Origin: Gallionella sp.
Lineage (GTDB): Bacteria; Pseudomonadota; Gammaproteobacteria; Burkholderiales; Gallionellaceae
Length of the DNA stretch: 42,624 nt
Direction: 5' to 3'
Assembly: GCA_030700315.1 (NCBI GenBank)
Contig: JAUYJO010000011.1
Span: 1-42,624, forward strand
Part shown: positions 15,994 to 25,593 of the stretch, in pieces
Numbering within the stretch: position 1 is the stretch's first letter
How the letters are laid out: the number at the start of each line of letters is the position of its first letter
The notes under the pieces: model-generated
Database searches by the model: none
What the model was told of the DNA's origin: nothing
The model's input: the letters and a program-made list of their open reading frames with translations, nothing else
Program-made: the position numbers and the translations under genes

Positions 15994-17679
15994 ATGAGCA
16001 ACGCGCCACAGCACGCCGTTTCCCCGGCTCCCATTGCAAACTTCATCCGCAATATCATCGAAGCCGACCTGGCAAGCGGCAAGCACAGCAGCATCGTCAC
16101 GCGTTTTCCGCCGGAGCCGAACGGCTATCTGCATGTCGGTCATGCCAAGTCCATCTGCCTGAACTTTGGGCTGGCGCAGGACTATCAGGGCAAATGCAAC
16201 CTGCGTTTCGACGATACCAACCCGGAAAAGGAGAGCGAGGAATATGCGCAATCCATCCAGGAAGACGTGCGCTGGCTGGGTTTTCAGTGGGATGGCGAGG
16301 TGCGCTGGGCCTCGGATTATTTTGAGCAGTTGTACCAGTTCGCGGTTGAGCTGATCAACAAAGGCCTGGCCTACGTGGACGACCTCACGCCGGAGCAGAT
16401 GCGCGAATATCGCGGTACGCTGACCCAGGCGGGCAGAAACAGCCCGAACCGCGACCGCCCGGTTGCCGAAAATATCGACCTGTTCACGCGCATGAAGAGC
16501 GGCGAATTTGCCGACGGCGCGATGGTGTTGCGCGCCAAAATCGACATGGCCGCGCCCAATATCAACTTGCGCGATCCGGCTCTCTACCGCATTCGCCGCG
16601 CGCACCATATTCGCACCGGCGACCAGTGGTGCATCTACCCGATGTATGACTACACGCATTGCATTTCCGACGCGCTGGAAGGCATCACGCATTCCATCTG
16701 CACGCTGGAATTCGAGGATCACCGCCCGTTGTACGACTGGGTGCTGGATAACCTCACCATTCCCTGTCACCCGCGCCAATACGAATTCTCGCGGCTGGAA
16801 CTGCACTACACCATCACCAGCAAACGCAAGCTGCTGCAACTGGTAAACGAGAAGCATGTGAGCGGCTGGGATGATCCGCGTATGCCCACCATCAGCGGTA
16901 TGCGCCGACGCGGCTACACACCGGAGGGCATCCGCGAATTCGCCAAACGCATCGGCGTATCCAAGAGCGAAAACAGCGTGGATATGGCGATCATGGAAGG
17001 CGCGATCCGCGAAGATTTGGAGTTGCGCGCGCCGCGCGTGATGGCGATCATCAATCCGCTCAAGGTGACCATCACCAATGCCGACGGTGCGCAAACACGC
17101 GAAGCGGATTTTCATCCCAATGTGCCGGAGCTGGGTAAACGCGAGGTGCCGTTCGGCAAAGAATTGTTCATCGAAGCCGACGACTTCACCGAAGTGCCGC
17201 CGCCGGGTTGGAAGCGCCTGGTGCTTGGCGGCGAGATACGCCTGCGTCACAGTTACGTGATGCGCTGCGACGAAGCGCTGAAGGATGCGTCCGGGAAAAT
17301 TGTCGAGTTGCTTTGCAGCATCGACCACAACACGTTGGGCAAGAACCCGGAAGGGCGCAAGGTCAAGGGCGTGATCCACTTCCTGTCGTGCGCCCATGCG
17401 CTGCCTGCGGAAATTCGCTTGTACGACCGCCTGTTTACTGTACCGGAGCCGGATGCGGATCGGGAGGTGGATTTTTGCACGTATCTCAACCCGGCCTCGC
17501 TCACCGTGGCGCAAGGCTGGGTAGAGGCTGCGGTGCGCGGTGCCGCAGCGGAGACGCGCTACCAGTTCGAGCGTCTGGGCTATTTTGTGACCGACCGGCG
17601 TGACCATCAGCCGGGCGGCAAGCTGGTGTTCAACCGCACCGTGACGCTGAAAGATTCGTGGGCGAAAGAGCAATCATGA
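15994..17679 (+). CDS. glnS: Glutaminyl-tRNA synthetase
   Basis: This 561-residue class I aminoacyl-tRNA synthetase charges tRNA-Gln. The HIGH-type signature is HVGH at residues 47-50 within [15 protein letters not shown]. The KMSKS-type loop is the GlnRS form TSKRKL, followed by the very conserved [19 protein letters not shown]. The anticodon-binding beta-barrel part follows (from about residue 340 to the end). Length fits the family (E. coli 554). Its TGA overlaps the ATG of the next gene (ATGA), indicating coupling. Confidence 0.97.
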   Translation: MSNAPQHAVSPAPIANFIRNIIEADLASGKHSSIVTRFPPEPNGYLHVGHAKSICLNFGLAQDYQGKCNLRFDDTNPEKESEEYAQSIQEDVRWLGFQWDGEVRWASDYFEQLYQFAVELINKGLAYVDDLTPEQMREYRGTLTQAGRNSPNRDRPVAENIDLFTRMKSGEFADGAMVLRAKIDMAAPNINLRDPALYRIRRAHHIRTGDQWCIYPMYDYTHCISDALEGITHSICTLEFEDHRPLYDWVLDNLTIPCHPRQYEFSRLELHYTITSKRKLLQLVNEKHVSGWDDPRMPTISGMRRRGYTPEGIREFAKRIGVSKSENSVDMAIMEGAIREDLELRAPRVMAIINPLKVTITNADGAQTREADFHPNVPELGKREVPFGKELFIEADDFTEVPPPGWKRLVLGGEIRLRHSYVMRCDEALKDASGKIVELLCSIDHNTLGKNPEGRKVKGVIHFLSCAHALPAEIRLYDRLFTVPEPDADREVDFCTYLNPASLTVAQGWVEAAVRGAAAETRYQFERLGYFVTDRRDHQPGGKLVFNRTVTLKDSWAKEQS

Positions 17680-18029
17680 GCGAGGAAATATTCGTAACCG
17701 ACAAGACGAAAATCAAGTCGCTGCGCAGCCTCACGCAAGTGGTTTATGTGCTGTACGCGCTATCCTACTTCACCGGCATCACAGCCATCATCGGCATCAT
17801 CATCAATTACATAAAAAAAGAAGAGGTCGCGGGAACCTGGCTGGAGAGCCATTTTCGCTGGCAGATACGCACTTTCTGGTTCGGTTTGCTGTGGGCCGCC
17901 ATCGGTGCATTGACCTCATTTATATTGATCGGTTTTGCCATATTATTTGCCAACTTCTGCTGGATTATCTATCGCATTGTCAAAGGTTGGCTCAACCTTA
18001 ATGACAACAAGCCGATGATTTTCAACTGA
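17676..18029 (+). CDS. Small membrane protein, DUF4870-like
   Basis: This 117-residue protein has about three hydrophobic helices (near residues 22-45, 65-85 and 90-105) and a polar N-terminus. The overall pattern (loop [24 protein letters not shown] between helices, ending in a short polar tail) resembles the DUF4870-type small membrane proteins found beside housekeeping genes in betaproteobacteria. Function is unknown. The start at 17676 is chosen because its ATG overlaps the glnS stop; an upstream in-frame ATG at 17658 lies inside glnS. Confidence 0.8.
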   Translation: MSEEIFVTDKTKIKSLRSLTQVVYVLYALSYFTGITAIIGIIINYIKKEEVAGTWLESHFRWQIRTFWFGLLWAAIGALTSFILIGFAILFANFCWIIYRIVKGWLNLNDNKPMIFN

Positions 18030-18052
18030 AGTCGGTATAGGTAAATCGCCTT

Positions 18053-19474
18053 ATGTTAAAAATCTACAATACCCTCACCCGCGACAAGCAGGAATTCATC
18101 CCCATTACACCCAATACCGTGCGCATGTACGTGTGCGGCATGACGGTGTACGACTATTGCCACTTGGGACACGCGCGCGTGCTGGTGGTGTTCGACACGG
18201 TGTACCGCTGGCTGAAGGCCTCCGGTTATGACGTAACCTACGTGCGCAACATCACCGACATCGACGACAAGATCATCAAGCGCGCGGCTGAGAACCAGGA
18301 ATCCATCCATCAGCTCACGCAGCGCTTCATCGCCGCGATGCACGAGGATGCCGATGCGCTGGGCGTACAGCGCCCCGATCACGAACCGCGCGCCACGCAA
18401 TATGTGCCGCAGATGCTGGAGATGATCGCGCAACTGGAGAAGAACGGGCTGGCGTACAAGGCGGTGGATGGCGACGTGAACTACGCGGTGCGCAAGTTCG
18501 ACGGCTACGGCAAGCTATCCGGCAAGTCGCTGGAAGACTTGCGCGCCGGCGAGCGCGTCGAGGTGGATGCGAATAAGAACGACCCGCTCGACTTCGTGCT
18601 GTGGAAACACGCCAGGGATAGCGAAGCGGAAGAAGTGAAATGGGATTCGCCGTGGGGCAAAGGGCGTCCCGGCTGGCATATCGAATGCTCGGCGATGGGC
18701 ACGGAATTGTTGGGCAAGCATTTCGACATTCACGGCGGCGGCGCGGACTTGCAGTTCCCGCATCACGAGAACGAAATCGCGCAGAGCGAGGGCGCGCACC
18801 GGTGCAAGTTCGTGAACTACTGGATGCACAACGGTTTCGTGCGCGTGGATGAGGAAAAAATGTCCAAGTCGCTGGGCAATTTTTTCACCATCCGCGAAGT
18901 GCTGAAAAAATATCAGCCTGAAGTGGTGCGCTTCTTCATCCTGCGCGCGCATTACCGCAGCGCGTTGAACTATTCCGACGCGCATCTGGACGATGCGAAG
19001 AGTGCGTTGGCCAGGTTGTATATCGCGCTTAACTTAGTACCTGCTTCTGCACGGGCAATTGATTGGAATGAGGTATATGCGCAACGCTTCAAGGCCGCGA
19101 TGGACGACGACTTCAATACGCCGGAAGCAATGGCGGTGTTGTTCGACCTCGCCAAGGAGGTGAACCGCTCCAAATCAACTGCTGCTGCTGCGCAACTCAA
19201 GGCATTGGCAGGCGTACTCGGTTTGCTGCAAGACGATCAGTTTTTACAAGGGGGAAATTACGTGTGGGGCGATATAACGTTGCCTGCTTTCACCATGAGT
19301 GCTACTGGTACGGTACCTCATACATCAGAATCGATCGACAATCTAATCGAAGCGCGCACTGCCGCCAAGCAAGCCAGAAACTACGCCGAGGCCGACCGTA
19401 TCCGCAAGGAGCTGCTCGATGCGGGCATCGTGCTGGAAGATAGCGCGGCAGGTACGGCCTGGCGACGCGCATAA
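18053..19474 (+). CDS. cysS: Cysteinyl-tRNA synthetase
   Basis: This 473-residue class I synthetase charges tRNA-Cys. The HIGH-type motif is in [10 protein letters not shown], the KMSKS motif in [13 protein letters not shown], and the zinc/cysteine-recognition residues include the Cys of YVCGMTVYD, the Cys of GWHIECSAM and the His pair of PHHENE. Length fits the family. The C-terminal region contains the DALR helical domain and ends near AGTAWRRA. It follows glnS and the small membrane gene in the same direction and converges with the pilus cluster 25 bp later. Confidence 0.97.
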   Translation: MLKIYNTLTRDKQEFIPITPNTVRMYVCGMTVYDYCHLGHARVLVVFDTVYRWLKASGYDVTYVRNITDIDDKIIKRAAENQESIHQLTQRFIAAMHEDADALGVQRPDHEPRATQYVPQMLEMIAQLEKNGLAYKAVDGDVNYAVRKFDGYGKLSGKSLEDLRAGERVEVDANKNDPLDFVLWKHARDSEAEEVKWDSPWGKGRPGWHIECSAMGTELLGKHFDIHGGGADLQFPHHENEIAQSEGAHRCKFVNYWMHNGFVRVDEEKMSKSLGNFFTIREVLKKYQPEVVRFFILRAHYRSALNYSDAHLDDAKSALARLYIALNLVPASARAIDWNEVYAQRFKAAMDDDFNTPEAMAVLFDLAKEVNRSKSTAAAAQLKALAGVLGLLQDDQFLQGGNYVWGDITLPAFTMSATGTVPHTSESIDNLIEARTAAKQARNYAEADRIRKELLDAGIVLEDSAAGTAWRRA

Positions 19475-19499
19475 GGTAGAAGCCCGATTTATCAGGCTC

Positions 19500-20168
19500 C
19501 TACGGCAGTTTGCCTGCTGCGACCATGCGGTTGAACAGTTGCGGGCGCGATACCCAGATCATGATGTCGTCGAAATTCGGATTTGGAACGTCACTTTGGT
19601 AAGTTGTATCGAAACTTCCGCCATTCTGTCCATCTGCCGCAAAGTTTTTTCCTGTCGAATAGATGATCGCGATAGGCCGCTCGATGGTGCTGGTAAGCGT
19701 TGAGCCTGCCGTGTTCCGAACCGAGAGCGGGATTGACGTGATGGTTGTCAGGGTGATGGGTACAGAGGATGCAAAAGCCGGGTCTACCCGATATAGCCAT
19801 TTCCCGGCCCAAGCGTCGGACTCCGGAACACCCAGAGTTTTCCAAGGCAGATAATTGTCAGATGAGGGGGTCGCGCAGGCGGCATCCGCCTCGCCATAAT
19901 TGGCATTGCCGGTATCCGAAGTGGTGGCAGGACAGGGCAGTTTGCCGTTTATCACCGCGTAACCATACAAAGCATCTTTGATTTCATTCAGTTGCTTGCG
20001 CGTTTCACTGATGCGCTGCGATTCCCTTTGCGCGGACAAGGTCGGCAGCAACCCGCCCAGCAGCAGGGTGATGATAGCCAGCACAATAGCCATTTCTACC
20101 ATGCTGAAGCCGCCCGATTTGTTCCGGGTGTTAAGCTTTATTGTTGGGGGCTCATCCATGGCATTCAT
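19500..20168 (-). CDS. Prepilin-like protein with N-terminal methylation motif (pilus cluster, last gene)
   Basis: This 222-residue protein has the type IV prepilin start GGFSMVEMAIVLAIITLLLGG, with the cleavage Gly before Phe and Glu at +5, followed by a pilin-type alpha helix. The globular part carries LPCPATTSDTG and LPWKTLGVPESDAW, a pattern shared with its upstream neighbour. It is probably a minor or specialised pilin processed by a prepilin peptidase not encoded here. The start at 20168 is chosen because its ATG overlaps the preceding stop (ATGA); a second Met lies three codons in. Confidence 0.85.
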   Translation of the reverse strand: MNAMDEPPTIKLNTRNKSGGFSMVEMAIVLAIITLLLGGLLPTLSAQRESQRISETRKQLNEIKDALYGYAVINGKLPCPATTSDTGNANYGEADAACATPSSDNYLPWKTLGVPESDAWAGKWLYRVDPAFASSVPITLTTITSIPLSVRNTAGSTLTSTIERPIAIIYSTGKNFAADGQNGGSFDTTYQSDVPNPNFDDIMIWVSRPQLFNRMVAAGKLP

Positions 20169-21679
20169 GGGCTGGAACAACTCATGTCGAGAGTGAGGTC
20201 GGTCTTGATGCAAACGAGCCAGTCGTTGCCGGCGTGGGCGAATTGCCCAAATTGGCTGTTGGACGGGGCGTTGATATTGATGGCTGCCGCATTGATGCCT
20301 TCGAGGTAATTTTCCGCCGAGTTTCTGTCGTTCAGGGTTGTGCGCATCTGCCCGGTTTGGCGGCTTCCGACGAAAATAACGATGCCGGCATAGGGGCCGC
20401 TGCCGTCGACGTAAAGGCATTTTCGCCCGGGTGTGCCCGGGCTGTTGCACAGGTCTGTCGCTACCGCAGTGGAATTTGGCTCGAAATCCTCGGCGACGGC
20501 GTAAAACAGATGATCTTTCCATTTTTCAAACCAACCATCCGGGCTATCTTTGTACGTTACGCCGTCCGTTGTGGTCGGATAGCCCGCCATGGCGAGGAAA
20601 TCCGGGCAATTGTCCGGTCGAAACAGCCTGCAGCCAGTGCTGCTACTTGACGTGCAACTGCTGAAGGACGGCAGGACGCTGCTAGTAGCCAGGTACGAGC
20701 TGCGGAGATGGAATGGAATACGGCCTGTGAGTAGATTGGCAGAGTCGTTAAATTTGTCGTTTTGATAGGTGTCTGGTGCGGCATCGGCAAGGGCAATAGG
20801 TGCGGCCCATGGTAGACGGTTGTTTCCGTAAGTGGCGATGCACTCGGCAGTTTTTTGCAAAAGATTTTGCAGTGATATGTTTAAATCCGAACGCTTCTCT
20901 ATGCCACGGGTGAGAATATGGTCGCGTGAAATCCACAGTAATCGGTCATTGTAGCTGGCCACAGGTTCGGCAACCGCAACCACGGATATTTCATCTGCCG
21001 CCGAATTCATCGCCGCGTTGCTGATAGTTGCGATTGAGTCGAGAAAATGAGCGGGGTCGTAGTCGCCGCCGCATTCGCCAATGCCGCCAGTCCGGTCTTG
21101 CCCGGTCAGCGGTTGGCCGGGAGAGAAAATCACCGCCACGGGTCGCGATTCTGCGGTGTTTCCAGCGATCATCGTGTTGCCGTCTGCACCAACGATTTGA
21201 AATTGCCCGAGGCTGTCCCAGTTGAGCAGATCGGTTTTTGGGTTGGCTTTGAAGCTGCCCGACACCGCGTACCACAGGCAGTTGCCCCAACCGTCGCGCA
21301 GAGGCGGCAGGCCGAGGGTTTTCCAGGGCAGATAGCCGACGACGGTCACTCCCTTGCCGCCACAATTGGGGTCTTCGTCGCCCTCGTTGCCCAGAGCGCT
21401 GCTGGCGTCAGGGCAGGGAAGATGCCCGGGTACAAAGACGATTCGTTCTGGCGTGCCTTTGGGATGGCGCTCCGGGTAGGTTATCGCATAACTGATCAGC
21501 GCCTCTTTCGCCTGAGCCAGCGCGGCGGAAGTGGTTTCCTGACGCGCGTTTTTCACTGCGCTTGCGCTGAGTGAATTGACCAGTACGGCGGCGATCCCCA
21601 TCACCATAATGACCAGCATCAGCAGCAGCGCGGCGCCGCGTTGTCTGGTTCTGGAAAAGCGATGTTGTGGCGGGTGCAT
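20165..21679 (-). CDS. Large PilX/prepilin-like pilus protein
   Basis: This 504-residue protein has an N-terminal RGAALLLMLVIMVMGIAAVL helix, as in PilX-like pilus assembly proteins (a G-A cleavage site without the usual Phe/Glu). The ectodomain has many cysteines (at least ten) and the motifs LPCPDASSALGNEG and LPWKTLGLPPLRDGWG, related to those of the next gene. It may sit at the pilus tip or serve in adhesion, by analogy with large minor pilins such as MshQ or PilY-associated pilins; that is inference. It ends overlapping the next gene and starts 6 bp after the preceding stop. Confidence 0.8.
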   Translation of the reverse strand: MHPPQHRFSRTRQRGAALLLMLVIMVMGIAAVLVNSLSASAVKNARQETTSAALAQAKEALISYAITYPERHPKGTPERIVFVPGHLPCPDASSALGNEGDEDPNCGGKGVTVVGYLPWKTLGLPPLRDGWGNCLWYAVSGSFKANPKTDLLNWDSLGQFQIVGADGNTMIAGNTAESRPVAVIFSPGQPLTGQDRTGGIGECGGDYDPAHFLDSIATISNAAMNSAADEISVVAVAEPVASYNDRLLWISRDHILTRGIEKRSDLNISLQNLLQKTAECIATYGNNRLPWAAPIALADAAPDTYQNDKFNDSANLLTGRIPFHLRSSYLATSSVLPSFSSCTSSSSTGCRLFRPDNCPDFLAMAGYPTTTDGVTYKDSPDGWFEKWKDHLFYAVAEDFEPNSTAVATDLCNSPGTPGRKCLYVDGSGPYAGIVIFVGSRQTGQMRTTLNDRNSAENYLEGINAAAININAPSNSQFGQFAHAGNDWLVCIKTDLTLDMSCSSP

Positions 21680-21685
21680 GGCAAA

Positions 21686-22063
21686 CTACGGGTTCGAATC
21701 CGTTACCGGGTTGACGACCACTCTTTGCCCGACCTTGATCTCGACCGGATGCGATTGGCCACGGAGGGTAACTGGCTCGCTTTCCGGCGTGTGCTGCTTG
21801 CTGTTGCCGGCGGGCTGCGGCACGCCGTTGATCCAGACGGTGCGTTCGCCGCCGTGTTTTTGTACGATGCCGTTGAGGGTCAGCGCGTCGATATTGTCCG
21901 GCTGGCCGGTATTGCCTGGCTCGCCGGTATGGGGCTGTTGGCCGCGTTCGAGCAGCGCGCGCTGTTGCGGGGTAAAAAACAGGCGGCCCAGCTCTTCCGC
22001 GTTGGCTATATCTGCCGCCGTGAACAACAGGAAAGCCATGGCTGTTTTGATCGCCGTGTTCAT
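21686..22063 (-). CDS. Small exported pilus assembly protein (MshK/PilP-position)
   Basis: This 125-residue protein has a signal peptide (MNTAIKTAMAFLLFTAADIANAEE). The C-terminal half (DALTLNGIVQKHGGERTVWINGVPQ ... VGQRVVVNP) resembles the strand-rich MshK/PilP/GspC-type module that contacts a secretin. It follows a PilO-like gene, the same relative place as mshK after mshJ. The start at 22063 overlaps the previous stop (ATGA) and is preferred over an ATG 14 codons earlier. Confidence 0.75.
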   Translation of the reverse strand: MNTAIKTAMAFLLFTAADIANAEELGRLFFTPQQRALLERGQQPHTGEPGNTGQPDNIDALTLNGIVQKHGGERTVWINGVPQPAGNSKQHTPESEPVTLRGQSHPVEIKVGQRVVVNPVTDSNP

Positions 22064-22680
22064 GGGGTATTCCGGTTTTTCAGCGTAATCCAGCCGCCGC
22101 TGCATTCCGCCTTGAGATAGGCCGTGGCGGTCGGGTGGTCAGGGTCTTTAGTGTCGGTGGCACCGGGGCGTTGCAGCGTGCAACTTTCCAGTTGATACCG
22201 CCCCTTTATACCGGTGCGCAGCGCAGCGAAAAAATTCAGGAGCTGTGTCTCGTGGAGCAGATCGAATTGCAGTTTCATTTCGCTGTAGTGGATTTCAAAA
22301 TTGCCGCTGTCGATCGGCGGTTGTGAGGCGTAGTTTTTTTGCGGCGCGATGCGGTAGCGGAAATCCGCCACCAAGTTTTTTTGACGGAGCTGCTCCAGGC
22401 CTTCCATCCAGTCCAGGCGCTGATCGTCGCCGATGATATTTCGTTCGAGCAACGCGCCATACTCACCCGCGTAGATCGCCATATTCTCCTGATCCTGAGA
22501 GGCGGTCGCCAAGCGGTTGCGCGCATCGTTGAGCCGGCTCTGCGCGCTGCCCAACTCGTTTTGCGCGCTTTGCACATATTCGCCGCTGCCGTACAGGATG
22601 ACCGCGCTGATAAGCGCAGATGCGCAAGCTGCCAGAATGCTCCAGCGTATCGGGTGAAAATCTGCTGTGGAGAGTTTCAT
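22060..22680 (-). CDS. PilO/MshJ-like inner-membrane pilus protein
   Basis: This 206-residue protein has one N-terminal membrane helix (SILAACASALISAVILYGSG), a coiled-coil-like stretch (about residues 35-70, SAQNELGSAQSRLNDARNRL) and a C-terminal domain, the PilO/GspM-like layout. It would form the periplasmic side of the inner-membrane alignment complex with the PilM/N-like neighbour upstream. Its ATG overlaps that neighbour's TGA, and its own stop overlaps the next start, so these genes are translationally coupled. Confidence 0.75.
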   Translation of the reverse strand: MKLSTADFHPIRWSILAACASALISAVILYGSGEYVQSAQNELGSAQSRLNDARNRLATASQDQENMAIYAGEYGALLERNIIGDDQRLDWMEGLEQLRQKNLVADFRYRIAPQKNYASQPPIDSGNFEIHYSEMKLQFDLLHETQLLNFFAALRTGIKGRYQLESCTLQRPGATDTKDPDHPTATAYLKAECSGGWITLKNRNTP

Positions 22681-24191
22681 GGTGAAGGCCTCCGCAGAAG
22701 CTTCAGGGAAAAGCCGGGGGCGTTGGTTTGCATTTCACGCTGTCCGCTAATGCTTCCGCCGGGGCTGACATCCAGCGGCTTATCCAGCATCTTGGACAGG
22801 TAGCCTTGCGCGGTCAGATCGTGCTGAAAGTTTTCCAGATAGTTCAGCGTGGCGCGGTAGTCGTTTGCAAAGCCGGTCAACTGCCCCTTGATAATGATGA
22901 ACTGGGCCTGGGAATCACCAGACATGCCAGGCATACCAGACACACCAGGGGTGGCCGCATCGATTCCCCAGGCAAGATTACCCAGTTCGATTTGCGGATA
23001 GCGGTCCAGCGCCGCGCTGATTGGATGCAGAATGTCGCCCGGTTCGGAATTATATTGATCGAGTTTGCGCATGATGGATACGCCGGTTTTCATGTCTGCG
23101 GCGGGCGCATAAGTGTTCGGAAAAGTGACGGTGATTTTTTGTGTGTCATCCTGGGCGCGTTGTGCCTGGGTTTTGAGCGACGCGGCCTCTGCCGCATCGC
23201 TGCCGCTTTGCCACAGGCCTGCAGCTCCCCAAAGCAGCATCGCGAACAGCAGTGTGCCGCTTGCCCAATTCAGCGCATACCTCGCTTGCTGCAACACGAA
23301 GGCACGCGTGTGGATCGGGTGTGCGTAATGAACGCGCGGAGGGTGGGCTGCAAGCTGGTGCAGGAATACCTGGCTGGCGTCCGAATCGGTAAAGCGATGG
23401 CCGATATGGTGCTGGCCGATATTGTGCAGTATGGCGAGATCGGCAAGGTCGACGAAGTCATAGCGCATATCCGCGCTTCTCGGCAATTCCAACTGGAGTT
23501 CAATCAGGTCGTGGCTGTGTCCCAGCAGGCGCACATCGAGCGTTTGTCCGGGAGGGAGCAGGCTCAGGCTCTTCAAATACTGGTAAGTGCGGGCAAGCTC
23601 TTCCACCACGGCTTGCTGGAAGGTCGCACCCGCACGCGCGGGTGTCAGCCGGGAAATCTGCAAGCGGTGGTCGCTGAAATAGGTTTGGCGCAGACCGGCT
23701 GATTTCTCCCAGGAAATCAGCAGCAGGTGATTCGAGGGGTGATCTTTGACCAGCGGTGCGCTGATTTGTGGCACGGAATAAATTCCGACAAGCGGGGTTT
23801 GCTGCGCCAGCATGATATCCAGCCAGGGTTTAATCAGCGCCGGATTGGTCAGCCCCGAGAACAGCATGACGTCATCACGTCGCCCGGTTTTTTGGCGTTG
23901 CAGCAGGGTTGCCTGAGTGAAGGGGGTGCCGGGATAAAACTGCTCGAATTTGCGTTGCAGTAGTGCGCTACGGCTACGCCCATGCAGATGCGGCACGGTT
24001 TCCTGGCGGAAATCTTCTTCGATCAAATCGACCAGCAAATAAGTCGGATGCATTGCCTCCTGCAGGAAGGCGGCAAAATTTTCCCGGCCCTTCGCCGATT
24101 CGATAAATTCGTGTTGGGTGATAATTTTGCCACCCTCCATGAGCTGCGCATGAAGATGTCCTGTGCCCAGGAATAGCAGCAGGCGTTTCAT
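22677..24191 (-). CDS. PilM-N/MshI/GspL-like pilus assembly protein
   Basis: This 504-residue protein has an N-terminal cytoplasmic part of about 300 residues with an actin-like or GspL/PilM-like look (MKRLLLFLGTGHLHAQLMEGG). A single membrane helix follows (WASGTLLFAMLLWGAAGLW, near residue 305-323), then a periplasmic PilN-like domain. It thus joins the jobs of PilM and PilN in one chain, as GspL and MshI do. Position before the PilO-like and MshK-like genes agrees. A Gly/Met/Ser-rich spacer (TPGVSGMPGMSGD) lies in the periplasmic part. The family call is by layout, not by a diagnostic motif. Confidence 0.68.
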   Translation of the reverse strand: MKRLLLFLGTGHLHAQLMEGGKIITQHEFIESAKGRENFAAFLQEAMHPTYLLVDLIEEDFRQETVPHLHGRSRSALLQRKFEQFYPGTPFTQATLLQRQKTGRRDDVMLFSGLTNPALIKPWLDIMLAQQTPLVGIYSVPQISAPLVKDHPSNHLLLISWEKSAGLRQTYFSDHRLQISRLTPARAGATFQQAVVEELARTYQYLKSLSLLPPGQTLDVRLLGHSHDLIELQLELPRSADMRYDFVDLADLAILHNIGQHHIGHRFTDSDASQVFLHQLAAHPPRVHYAHPIHTRAFVLQQARYALNWASGTLLFAMLLWGAAGLWQSGSDAAEAASLKTQAQRAQDDTQKITVTFPNTYAPAADMKTGVSIMRKLDQYNSEPGDILHPISAALDRYPQIELGNLAWGIDAATPGVSGMPGMSGDSQAQFIIIKGQLTGFANDYRATLNYLENFQHDLTAQGYLSKMLDKPLDVSPGGSISGQREMQTNAPGFSLKLLRRPSP

Positions 24192-24389
24192 TAACGTGAA
24201 CCTCGCGCAGCGATTCGTTTGCTTGGCTCCGCCCCCCTCGCTTCGCTCTCCCCGCTTGCGGGATAACCAGCGACTTGACTGGAGCAGTTTTCCAGTCTAG
24301 TCGAATGGCTAGTAGTTCCACCAGAGGATTGAGGAGAGGGAGCGGGCATGGTGAGTTCCATAATCAGTAGTGGTTGCTCGCCATGGCGG
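24192..24389. other. Spacer within the pilus cluster carrying a dispersed motif
   Basis: The only long gap within this otherwise tightly coupled cluster (about 200 bp). It contains CCCCCTCGCTTCGCTC (about 24235-24250) next to CCCCGCTTGCGGG, the same motif as in the gene-free regions at 10388 and 31019. It may be an inserted repeat that split the operon, or carry an internal promoter. Confidence 0.45.
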
Positions 24390-25592
24390 TCAGAATTGCA
24401 CCTTGCCGATGAGGTCGTAAATCGGCGATAGCACCGACAGCATCACCCAGCCGAGCAATACGCCGAGAATGAGGGTCATGGCCGGTTCGATCATCGCCTG
24501 GATTTTCTTGATGGAATCCTTGACGTCGCGGTCGTAAAAATAGCTGACGTTGAGCAGTGCCTTGTCCAGCGAACCGGTGGTTTCTCCCACCTTGATCATG
24601 CGTATGACCAGCGGCGGGAACATGCAGGTTTGCTGGAAACTTTGCGTGAGGTTTTTGCCGGACTCGATTGCCTGGATGACATCATCCAGATTTTTTGCGA
24701 CCACCAGGTTGTTGGCCACATCGCGCGAATGGGCGATGCAGGCGAGGACGTTGATGCCCGAGCTGTACATCATGGCAAAGGTGTTGGCAAAGCGCGCCAG
24801 AATGATTTTGCGCAGGATCGGCCCGGTCACCCACAGGTTGAGTTTCAGGTTGTCCCATTTGAATTGCATCTCCGGGCTGGAGGCGATCATCAGTTTTATG
24901 GCAAGCGGCAGGGCGACCGGCAAGGCAAGGAGCGCGTACCAGTAGTCCACAAAAAATGCCGAGGTAGCCAGCAATAAGCGTGTCTGCACCGGGATTTCCT
25001 GGCCCATGCCCTTGATGAAACCGACCAGTTGCGGCACCAGGTAAATCATCAGAAAAAAAGTGATCGCCACCACGACCGTGCCGACGAAGGCCGGATAGAT
25101 CATGATGGTCTTGGTATGCGCGGCCATTTCATCCTGCCATTTCAGCGACTCGGTGATATGCCGGAACACTTCCGGCAGACGCCCGCTTTCCTCGCCGGCA
25201 TGGATGAGGCTGGTAAAAATTTTGCCGAATGCTTCGGGGTGTTGCTCCATGGCGAGTGAGAGTTTCATACCGCCTTCGATGGCTTCGATCAGGTTGGCGA
25301 TGACTTCCCTGAAGCGCATGTCGCTCAGGGTGTCGCGCAAATCGGCAAGGCTTTCCAGCAACGGCACGCCGGCGCGCATGAGCTGTTCGAGATTGAAAAA
25401 GAAGGTGATCAGCTCGGCGCGTTTGATCTTGCTGCGCCTGGAGCGGGCCTTGCCGCTGTCCTCACTGGCGTCGATCAAATCCAGGCCGCCGCGCTTCAGG
25501 CGCATTTCCAGATCCACCACGTTTACGGCATCCTGCATGCCTTTGGCGGATTTGCCGCGAGCGTTGATGGCGCGATAGGAATACAGCGGCAT
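24390..25592 (-). CDS. mshG: Type IV pilus / T2SS inner-membrane platform protein (PilC/GspF/MshG family)
   Basis: This 400-residue protein has two copies of the T2SS-F domain (about residues 60-190 and 260-390), each with the conserved signature (RAELITFFFNLEQLMRAGVPLLESL; LARFANTFAMMYSSGINVL) and membrane helices near 165-195, 215-235 and 370-390. It forms the inner-membrane platform that works with the ATPase. It begins 1 bp after the ATPase gene stop. The gene symbol follows its place after an MshE-like ATPase; PilC is the generic alternative. About 200 bp separate it from the next gene. Confidence 0.9.
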   Translation of the reverse strand: MPLYSYRAINARGKSAKGMQDAVNVVDLEMRLKRGGLDLIDASEDSGKARSRRSKIKRAELITFFFNLEQLMRAGVPLLESLADLRDTLSDMRFREVIANLIEAIEGGMKLSLAMEQHPEAFGKIFTSLIHAGEESGRLPEVFRHITESLKWQDEMAAHTKTIMIYPAFVGTVVVAITFFLMIYLVPQLVGFIKGMGQEIPVQTRLLLATSAFFVDYWYALLALPVALPLAIKLMIASSPEMQFKWDNLKLNLWVTGPILRKIILARFANTFAMMYSSGINVLACIAHSRDVANNLVVAKNLDDVIQAIESGKNLTQSFQQTCMFPPLVIRMIKVGETTGSLDKALLNVSYFYDRDVKDSIKKIQAMIEPAMTLILGVLLGWVMLSVLSPIYDLIGKVQF

Positions 25593-25593
25593 G

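Noticed and set aside
15955-17673. Long minus-strand open frame (572 codons) opposite glnS
   Set aside because: Antisense of a highly conserved tRNA synthetase gene, with no recognisable domain.
21691-21701. GGTTCGAATCC, resembling a tRNA T-arm
   Set aside because: It falls in the last codons of the MshK-like gene (V-T-D-S-N-P-stop), and no acceptor, D or anticodon stem lies around it.
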